A stretch of 61,411 bases of DNA from Sphingomonas jinjuensis. Its GTDB lineage: Bacteria; Pseudomonadota; Alphaproteobacteria; Sphingomonadales; Sphingomonadaceae. The stretch spans positions 1 to 61,411 of the forward strand of contig NZ_JACIEV010000012.1 of assembly GCF_014197105.1 (NCBI RefSeq), given 5' to 3'. Positions 56,041 through 61,411 of this stretch are shown in pieces. Positions within the stretch are counted from its first letter, which is position 1. Each line of letters starts with the position of its first letter. Below the pieces are notes generated by a model. The model was given only the letters and a program-made list of their open reading frames with translations. It searched no databases and was not told the origin of the DNA. Both the position numbers and the translations under genes were made by a program.

Positions 56041-58032
56041 ATGCGTTTCGTTGACAAGGCTCCGTTGATCGGCGCCGCCATCGTCCTGTCGTCCGCATCG
56101 TCGATGCTGGCCGCCCAGACCAAGCTCGACCCCGCTGCCGCGGCGGCGGCGTTTGGCGCGCGCGAGCGGATCATCGACGCCAGCCTGTCGCCCGACGGCA
56201 ACAAGGTCGCACTGGTCACCCCCGGCCCTGGGCAGGCCACGATCGTCCAGATGCTCGACGTGAAGACCGGCGAGGTAAAGCCGATCAACTATGCCAAGGG
56301 CGATCCGATGACGCTGACCGGCTGCGGCTGGGCGAGCGACCGGCGGCTCGTCTGCACGATGTATGGGGTCACCAACAAGGGGACCGGCCCCTATCTCGCC
56401 TATCAGCGGCTGATCGCGCTCGATCCCGACGGGAACAGTCCCATCGCGCTCGGCCTCAAGCAGAAGCGCGCCGACTATATCTCCCAAAGCGATGGCTATG
56501 TCATCGACTGGCGCGATGGCTCGACCGACAAGGTGCTAATCGCGCGCAATTACGTTCCCTTCAAGGGTGATGGCACGCGCGGTGGCAGCATGGCCGAGGG
56601 GCTGGGCGTCGACCTGATCGACACTCGCACCGGCGACGTCGACCATGTCGAGGGCGCCAGCGAACGCGCCGTCCGCTATTGGGGCGACGGGCGCGGCAAT
56701 GTCCGCCTGATGATGGTCGTGTCGATGCGAGTACCCGGCGAATTCCGCGGCACCTTCGATATCCTCTATCGCCAGGCCGACAGCCGCGACTGGAAGCCGC
56801 TGGGCCATTACGACAGCGTTGCGAAGACCGGCATCTATCCCGTGGGGGTCGATGCGACGACCAACGTCGCCTATGTGCTGAAACAGAATGCCGGCCGCGA
56901 CGCCGTCTATCGCGTCGCCCTCGACGGCAGCGGCAGGGAGGAACTCGCCTTCGCCGATCCGCGGGTCGATGTGTCGGGTATCGTTCGCGCCGGCCGTTCG
57001 GGGCGGATCGTCGGCGCTACCTATTCGACCGACATGCCCGAGGTAAAATACTTCGACCCGACCTACGAAAAGCTGATTACCGGGCTCGGCCGTGCCCTGT
57101 CGAGCAGTCCGCTGGTCCGCATCGTCGACTCGAGCGCCGACGAGAAGATCCACCTGCTCCACGCCAGTGCCGACACCGATGCGGGTCGCTATTTCCTCTA
57201 CGATGGCCATCGCAAGGCGATGACCCCGCTTGGCAGCAGCCGGCCCGAGCTGGCGGGCGTGCCGCTCGGGGCGGTCAAGCCGATCAGCTATGCCGCCGCC
57301 GATGGCACTCAAATCCCCGCCTATCTGACGCTGCCACTCGGATCGTCTGGCAAGAACCTGCCGGCAATCGTGATGCCGCATGGCGGCCCGGAGTCGCGCG
57401 ACGACTGGGGCTTTGATTGGTTTGCGCAGTTTTTCGTCAACCGCGGCTATGCGGTGATCCAGCCCAATTACCGCGGCTCGTCGGGCTATGGGCAGGACTG
57501 GTTCAAGGAGAACGGCTTCAAATCGTGGAAGGTCGCGATCGGCGACGTCACCGACGCGGGCCGCTGGATGGTGAAGCAGGGCATCGCCGATCCGGCCAGG
57601 CTCGCGATCGTCGGCTGGTCCTACGGCGGCTATGCCGCCCTCCAGAGCCAGGTGCTCGACCCCGATATGTTCAAGGCGGTCGTCGCCGTCGCGCCCGTGA
57701 CGGACCTCGGCATGCTGCGCGGCGAACAGCTCGGGTTCAGCAACGCCACCATCGCGCGCAATTTCATCGGCGACGGCCCGCATATCGCGGAAGGGTCTCC
57801 CGCCCGCCACGCCGATGCCTTCAAGGCGCCGGTGATCCTGTTCCACGGCACCAAGGACATCAACGTCGCCACCGCCGAAAGTCGCGCGATGGACAAGGCA
57901 CTGCGCAGCGCCGGCAAATCATCGTCGCTGACAATCTACCCGGAAATCGACCATCATCTTGAAGACAACGCCGTCCGCCAGGACATGTTGACGAAGATCG
58001 ATGCCTTCCTGACGAAAAGCCTGCCTCGCTAA
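56041..58032 (+). CDS. S9-family prolyl oligopeptidase-type peptidase
   Basis: The 663-aa exported protein has a signal peptide (about 1-25), a beta-propeller N-terminal half and a C-terminal alpha/beta-hydrolase catalytic domain. The Ser sits in IVGWSYGGYAA, the Asp in FHGTKDINV and the His in EIDHHLEDN. S9 enzymes cleave short peptides after proline or similar residues. GGGGAGGG lies before the ATG. A strong hairpin follows the stop. Confidence 0.92.
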   Translation: MRFVDKAPLIGAAIVLSSASSMLAAQTKLDPAAAAAAFGARERIIDASLSPDGNKVALVTPGPGQATIVQMLDVKTGEVKPINYAKGDPMTLTGCGWASDRRLVCTMYGVTNKGTGPYLAYQRLIALDPDGNSPIALGLKQKRADYISQSDGYVIDWRDGSTDKVLIARNYVPFKGDGTRGGSMAEGLGVDLIDTRTGDVDHVEGASERAVRYWGDGRGNVRLMMVVSMRVPGEFRGTFDILYRQADSRDWKPLGHYDSVAKTGIYPVGVDATTNVAYVLKQNAGRDAVYRVALDGSGREELAFADPRVDVSGIVRAGRSGRIVGATYSTDMPEVKYFDPTYEKLITGLGRALSSSPLVRIVDSSADEKIHLLHASADTDAGRYFLYDGHRKAMTPLGSSRPELAGVPLGAVKPISYAAADGTQIPAYLTLPLGSSGKNLPAIVMPHGGPESRDDWGFDWFAQFFVNRGYAVIQPNYRGSSGYGQDWFKENGFKSWKVAIGDVTDAGRWMVKQGIADPARLAIVGWSYGGYAALQSQVLDPDMFKAVVAVAPVTDLGMLRGEQLGFSNATIARNFIGDGPHIAEGSPARHADAFKAPVILFHGTKDINVATAESRAMDKALRSAGKSSSLTIYPEIDHHLEDNAVRQDMLTKIDAFLTKSLPR

Positions 58033-58040
58033 GGGCGCGC

Positions 58041-58065
58041 GGGGGCGGGCATTGCGCCCGCCCCC
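58041..58065. terminator. GC-rich hairpin after the S9 peptidase
   Basis: A perfect 10-bp stem, GGGGGCGGGC and GCCCGCCCCC with loop ATTGC, lies 8 nt after the stop. It has no U-tract, but its stability suggests a transcription end. Confidence 0.6.
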
Positions 58066-58179
58066 GCCCCGTCCCATATCCTACCCCGACCGCATCCTAC
58101 CCGGGGTGCGTCCCCCATCCTTCCCTTTCTGCTCGCCGTCCGCTAAGGGCGGCGCGCTATTGTCTTGCGAGAGGTTTGT

Positions 58180-58425
58180 TTGGCCAAGGAAGAACTCCTC
58201 GAAATGCGCGGCCAGGTGGTCGAGCTGCTGCCCAACGCGATGTTCCGCGTCCGGCTCGAGAACGACCATGAAGTGCTTGGCCACACCGCGGGCAAGATGC
58301 GCAAGAACCGCATCCGCGTGCTCGTCGGCGACGAGGTGCTGGTCGAAATGACGCCCTATGACCTCACCAAGGGGCGGATCACCTATCGCTTCATGCCGGG
58401 CCGCGGCGGCCCCGGCCCGTCCTGA
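58180..58425 (+). CDS. infA: Translation initiation factor IF-1
   Basis: The 81-aa OB-fold protein is IF-1: [40 protein letters not shown] and [12 protein letters not shown]. The start is TTG at 58180-58182 in place of ATG, with GAGAGG 5 nt upstream; the protein otherwise aligns from its second residue with the usual MAKEE start. The extra C-terminal PGRGGPGPS is common in sphingomonads. The gene leads infA-maf-RNase E/G-yacG. Confidence 0.95.
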   Translation: MAKEELLEMRGQVVELLPNAMFRVRLENDHEVLGHTAGKMRKNRIRVLVGDEVLVEMTPYDLTKGRITYRFMPGRGGPGPS

Positions 58426-58427
58426 CG

Positions 58428-59021
58428 ATGACGGCTGGCGTGGCGACCGCGCCGCGCCTCGTTCTGGCATCCAGTTCCCCGCGCCGTCGCGATCTCCTCG
58501 CGCGGATTGGCGTCGCGCCTGCGCGTGTCGACGCGCCGGCGATCGACGAATCGCCCCGTCATGCCGAGCTGCCCCGCGCCTATGCGCTGCGTCTCGCGGT
58601 TGAAAAGGCGCAGGCGATCACCCGCGCCGATGACGAGATCGTCCTCGCCGGCGACACCACCATCGCCCTGGGCCGCCGCATCCTCCCGCCTGCCGATACC
58701 GAGGCGGTCCAGCGCGATCTCCTCGCCAAGCTATCTGGCCGCCGCCACCACGCGCTGTCGGCGGTCTGCGTGATCGGTCTCGACGGCAAGGCGCGCACCC
58801 GCCTCGCCGACACCGTCGTCGTGTTCAAGCCGCTCTCCGCCGACGATATCGACGCCTATATCGCCAGCGGCGAAGGGCTGGGCAAGGCAGGCGGCTATGC
58901 CATCCAGGGTCGCGCCGAGGCCTTCGTCCGCTTCCTTCAGGGGTCGCACTCGGGCGTCGTCGGCCTGCCGCTGTTCGAAACGCGCGCGCTGCTCAAGAGC
59001 GCCGGCCTGCCGCTTGGCTGA
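58428..59021 (+). CDS. maf: Maf-type nucleotide pyrophosphatase
   Basis: The 197-aa protein has the Maf signature LVLASSSPRRRDLL at its start, then AVEKAQAI, AGDTTIAL and GKAGGYAIQGRAEAFV. Maf proteins hydrolyse dTTP, UTP or modified NTPs. It starts 2 nt after infA. The end overlaps the RNase E/G-like gene by 8 nt, so the genes are translationally linked. Confidence 0.93.
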   Translation: MTAGVATAPRLVLASSSPRRRDLLARIGVAPARVDAPAIDESPRHAELPRAYALRLAVEKAQAITRADDEIVLAGDTTIALGRRILPPADTEAVQRDLLAKLSGRRHHALSAVCVIGLDGKARTRLADTVVVFKPLSADDIDAYIASGEGLGKAGGYAIQGRAEAFVRFLQGSHSGVVGLPLFETRALLKSAGLPLG

Positions 59022-59946
59022 GTGGCTGTACGAAGACGGCATCGGCGAAGCGCGCGCGGCGCTGGTCGATGACGGCACCATCGTCGAGGCGCTGATCGAG
59101 CTGCCCGGCACGCCCCGCCTCGGCACGGTGGCGCGTGGTCGCCGCACCGGCGCCGCCACCGCCCGGCTCGACGACGGCACCGAGGTCGAGCTGGTCCGCG
59201 CGCCGCGCACGCTGGCCGAGGGCGCCGCCACGTCGCTGCGCATCGTGCGCGAGGCGATCCCCGAGCCCGGTCGCCTCAAGCCCGCCCGCGCCGAGCCGAC
59301 CGACGACGCTCCCGCCGCGCTGCCGCCCCTCCCCGATCGCCTTGCCGCCACCGGCCATGCCGTCCGCCGCCTGCATCCCCACGACGCCGACTCGCTCGAA
59401 ATCGCCGGCTGGTCCGAACTGCTGGCAGAGGCCGAAACCGGCGACATCGGCTTCACCGGCGGCGCGCTGCGGATGTCGCCGACCCCGGCGATGACGTTGT
59501 TCGACGTCGACGGTCGCCCCCCGCTCGATGCGCTGTCGATCCTCGCCGCGCGTCAGATCGCCGCCGCGATCCGCCGCCACGGCATCGGCGGTTCGATCGG
59601 CATCGACTTCCCGACGCTGGTCGGCAAGGCGCCGCGCCTCGCCATCGCCGAGGCGCTCGACGCCGCGCTGCCGCAGCCGTTCGAGCGCACCGCGGTCAAC
59701 GGCTTCGGCTTCCTCCAGATCGTCCGCCCCCGGCCCCGTGCCTCGCTGCCCGAGCTGATCCGCGCCGATCCCGCCGCCGCCGCCGCGCGTGCCGCGCTTC
59801 GCCGGATCGAGCGGACGCCGCCCGGTGCCCCGACCGACCACGTTCTTTCCCCCGCCGTCGTCCGCCAGCTCGACAGCCGCCCCGACTGGACGGCGGAACT
59901 CGTCCGCCGCACGGGCGTCACGCATCGATGGACCAGCCGCCCATGA
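59014..59946 (+). CDS. Ribonuclease E/G-type protein
   Basis: The 310-aa protein starts at TTG and reads LAEWLYEDGIGEARAALVDD. It has an S1-like N-terminal part and a region similar to the RNase E/G catalytic half, notably IGGSIGIDFPTLVGKAPRLA and FLQIVRPRPRASLPEL. It is much shorter than RNase E and lacks the zinc-link Cys pair, so it is a small paralogue. It overlaps maf by 8 nt and yacG by 4 nt or more. Its activity is uncertain. Confidence 0.8.
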   Translation: MAEWLYEDGIGEARAALVDDGTIVEALIELPGTPRLGTVARGRRTGAATARLDDGTEVELVRAPRTLAEGAATSLRIVREAIPEPGRLKPARAEPTDDAPAALPPLPDRLAATGHAVRRLHPHDADSLEIAGWSELLAEAETGDIGFTGGALRMSPTPAMTLFDVDGRPPLDALSILAARQIAAAIRRHGIGGSIGIDFPTLVGKAPRLAIAEALDAALPQPFERTAVNGFGFLQIVRPRPRASLPELIRADPAAAAARAALRRIERTPPGAPTDHVLSPAVVRQLDSRPDWTAELVRRTGVTHRWTSRP

Positions 59947-60107
59947 CCTGCCCGCTCTGCGACAAGCCGACCTCGCCCGAATTCAAGCCGTTCTGCTCGC
60001 GCGGCTGCCGTGATCGCGATCTGTTGCAGTGGCTCGGCGACGGTTACCGCGTGCCCGGTCCGGCGATCGATGAAGACGGGCTGGACAGCGACCCGACTCG
60101 CCCCTAA
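59943..60107 (+). CDS. yacG: DNA gyrase inhibitor YacG (zinc-binding)
   Basis: The 54-aa protein has four Cys in the pattern MTCPLCDKPTSPEFKPFCSR followed by GCRDRD, the YacG zinc ribbon. YacG inhibits gyrase by binding GyrB. Its ATG overlaps the stop of the preceding gene (ATGA); an in-frame ATG 15 nt upstream is an alternative. The gene ends just before tRNA-Phe. Confidence 0.9.
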   Translation: MTCPLCDKPTSPEFKPFCSRGCRDRDLLQWLGDGYRVPGPAIDEDGLDSDPTRP

Positions 60108-60139
60108 AGGCACCGCCTCCGGTCCGTATCGCGGCCCGT

Positions 60140-60215
60140 GCCCAGGTAGCTCAGTTGGTAGAGCATGCGACTGAAAATCGCAGTGTCGGCGGTTCGATCC
60201 CGTCCCTGGGCACCA
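60140..60215 (+). tRNA. tRNA-Phe (anticodon GAA)
   Basis: The cloverleaf is complete: acceptor GCCCAGG/CCTGGGC, D-stem GCTC/GAGC, anticodon stem TGCGA/TCGCA around CTGAAAA (anticodon GAA) and T-stem GGCGG/CCGTC around TTCGATC. The 3' CCA is encoded (60213-60215). Its 3' end faces the accessory end of the window. Confidence 0.97.
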
Positions 60216-60586
60216 CTTGTCCCCGTCCGATTAATCCTGCAGGCTAAGAGACGCGGCGCACACGCTAGCGTTATCACAGGACACGCTTAGCCCCTTCGAA
60301 TGCCTCGAAATGGGCTTCTTGACAGCTGGAAGGCGTGCCGTCGTCGGCGTTGGCGTTTTTTGCGCGAATCCATCACGTTTCCGCGACGACTTCGGCTCGC
60401 TTGCGACCCAAAGCAGCCCAAAGCGAGACTTGGTCTGAGTGTCCGTCTGCTATCTGACACCGATGCAGCGCTAGATTCACACGGCGATATGTCGCGGACA
60501 GCCTAGCCGAAAGGCAAGCAAGGTACGAAGGCTCGCCGAGGGGAGGGTCGAGAAGACCGGCGGAAGCCTGCGGGTGGGGTGCGACG
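60216..60586. other. Stretch between tRNA-Phe and the MFS remnant, no gene seen
   Basis: About 370 nt with no supportable gene and several low-GC pieces. Attachment-site debris would be expected here if an island integrated at tRNA-Phe, but I see no second copy of the tRNA 3' end. Confidence 0.5.
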
Positions 60587-61138
60587 CTAGGTTACCGGCA
60601 TCGTTCGGCTTGACCTCACCGAACGCAGGGCCGCGAGCGCAGCTGCCGTCAAACCGAGTGCGCAGGTCGCACGCCAACCCCACAGGGCATATGCCGAGCC
60701 GGCAACGGCCGAACCGAGCGCTCCGGACACGAAGTACGCCGCCATGAAGACGCCGTTCAGCCGAGCGCGGACTGCCGGCGGCATGCCGAATACGTCGCGC
60801 TGCCCGAAGACCGCGTGACCGGTCACCCCTGCCCCTATCAGGATTGCGCCGGCACAGAGCATCCACAACTCCGACAGATTACCGATCTCCGCCATCGCCA
60901 GGCCGAATCCCACCGCCACCAGAAGGACCGAGGCGATGTTGGCGACCGATGAGTGACCGCGGTCGGCGAGGCGGCCGGCAACAGGTGCAGCGACGACGCT
61001 CGCGATGCCCGTCATGGCGTATATCGCTATGTCCGTCTGGGAGAACAGAAAACGGCCTCGCAGGACGAGCGGCACCGCGGTCCAGAAGAGCCCGAACCCG
61101 AAGAAGAGATTGCAATGGATGAACGCCCGGTAGCGGAC
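60587..61138 (-). pseudogene. MFS transporter, C-terminal remnant cut by an insertion sequence
   Basis: The frame encodes only the second half of a drug/metabolite MFS transporter: YRAFIHCNLFFGFGLFWTAV, then PVAGRLADRGHSS, the conserved loop of the fold, and later helices. The frame runs into the IS3 end at 61139, so the N-terminal six helices are missing. It is probably non-functional. The intact gene would have been about 400 aa. Confidence 0.8.
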
Positions 61139-61246
61139 TGAGCTGCCCCCTTCTGATTGGTCAATCGGCTATGACAGCCTGGATCAAGGAAGGGACGACG
61201 AATGCCTTCGAAGAAGCACAAGCCCGAGGAGATCATCGGCATGACG
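61139..61246 (+). mobile_element. IS3-family element, left end (interrupted)
   Basis: The left terminal repeat TGAGCTGCCCCC (61139-61150) is the near-mirror of the IS end at 187-198. It precedes an OrfA start. The element is broken by a second insertion sequence between 61241 and 61247. Confidence 0.75.
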
Positions 61247-61249
61247 TGA
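61202..61249 (+). pseudogene. IS3-family OrfA remnant (first 13 codons)
   Basis: It reads MPSKKHKPEEIIG, the usual start of IS407-like OrfA, then M-T and a TGA stop contributed by the incoming element. The helix-turn-helix of OrfA is lost. Confidence 0.8.
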
Positions 61250-61259
61250 CCCCAGTCTT

Positions 61260-61411
61260 TCAACCAGCGGCAACCAGAGACCGACCGGTGTTGTCGCGCA
61301 TGAGCGCAGGTGAAGCAACGGGCGGGGTTAACCCCGCCCGTTGCTGTTCGAGCCCGGCAGCGAATGCGGCCGGGGTAGCGTAGCCGAGCGACGAGTGCGG
61401 CCGCTCGGTGT
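61260..61411 (-). CDS. IS3-family transposase OrfB, C-terminal fragment
   Basis: On the minus strand this frame reads TERPHSSLGYATPAAFAAGL, the end of an IS3 integrase core, and stops at TGA (61260-61262). Only 50 codons are within the window. A perfect 32-bp palindrome lies inside its 3' part. Confidence 0.82.
   Translation of the reverse strand, partial: TERPHSSLGYATPAAFAAGLEQQRAGLTPPVASPALMRDNTGRSLVAAG
61314..61345. repeat. Perfect 32-bp palindrome in the transposase 3' end
   Basis: The sequence AGCAACGGGCGGGGTT followed by its exact reverse complement forms a perfect 32-bp palindrome. It is inside the coding region of the second IS. It may act as a terminator near the element end. Confidence 0.7.

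Larger units (their letters stand above)
61247..61411 (-). mobile_element. Second IS3-family element, partial
   Basis: It starts with TGACCCCAGTCTTTC and encodes a transposase tail on the minus strand. It runs out of the window. Its transposase differs from the first element, so it belongs to another IS of the same family. Confidence 0.7.

Overview
The window looks like a chromosomal segment of an alphaproteobacterium of the order Sphingomonadales (Sphingomonas-like). Support: high GC, a large-type NAD glutamate dehydrogenase (about 1,530 aa), overlapping cobS/cobT-type genes, a DUF4169 gene after nusB, RHH_4 and RcnB-like proteins, a PEPxxWA-type sorting tail, short-form HisG, and infA-maf-RNase E/G-yacG followed by tRNA-Phe. 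Assignments rest on motifs and family knowledge; no database was searched.

Layout. Both edges lie in IS3-family elements (1-198; 61139-61246, itself invaded by a second IS3 element from about 61247). From 199 to about 27 kb the content is accessory or sensory: two small unknown genes, a MASE1 hybrid kinase with a LuxR-type regulator, a PEP-CTERM protein, an HWE kinase with a Crp-like regulator, a winged-helix protein, a secreted TonB-C protein, two PilZ proteins, a GGDEF-EAL enzyme, a FixJ-like regulator with its membrane kinase, and a ten-gene chemotaxis operon on the minus strand. That operon runs globin-coupled receptor, STAS, CheA, CheR, CheB, CheD, CheY, CheW, a second CheB without its catalytic serine, and an unknown 91-aa protein. 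No flagellar gene is present.

From tRNA-Thr (27195-27270) to tRNA-Phe (60140-60215) the block is mostly housekeeping: a PAS-like protein, NAD-GDH, cobT/cobS with a HepT/MntA toxin-antitoxin pair between them, an HxlR-controlled set of VOC, GST, DUF1428 and RibD-like genes, a J-domain protein and BolA, GST, Nudix, pirin, epoxide hydrolase, an RcnB-like protein, DUF2332, hisG-hisD, nusB, a Crp regulator, thiL, a K+-independent H+-pyrophosphatase, an S9 peptidase, infA, maf, an RNase E/G-type protein and yacG. Several families of palindromic repeats sit between these genes; one forms the 3' end of hisG. After tRNA-Phe only an MFS transporter remnant cut by an IS remains.

How the genes work together. 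The strongest theme is signalling. An oxygen-sensing (globin) chemotaxis pathway lies beside c-di-GMP enzymes, PilZ proteins and a FixLJ-like pair. The GGDEF-EAL gene and the chemoreceptor operon share the inverted motif CGTAG-NN-CTACG about 60-80 nt before their starts, which suggests common control. The best candidates for new biology are this locus with its degenerate CheB and 91-aa partner, the toxin-antitoxin pair inside cobS-cobT, and the repeat-derived HisG tail.
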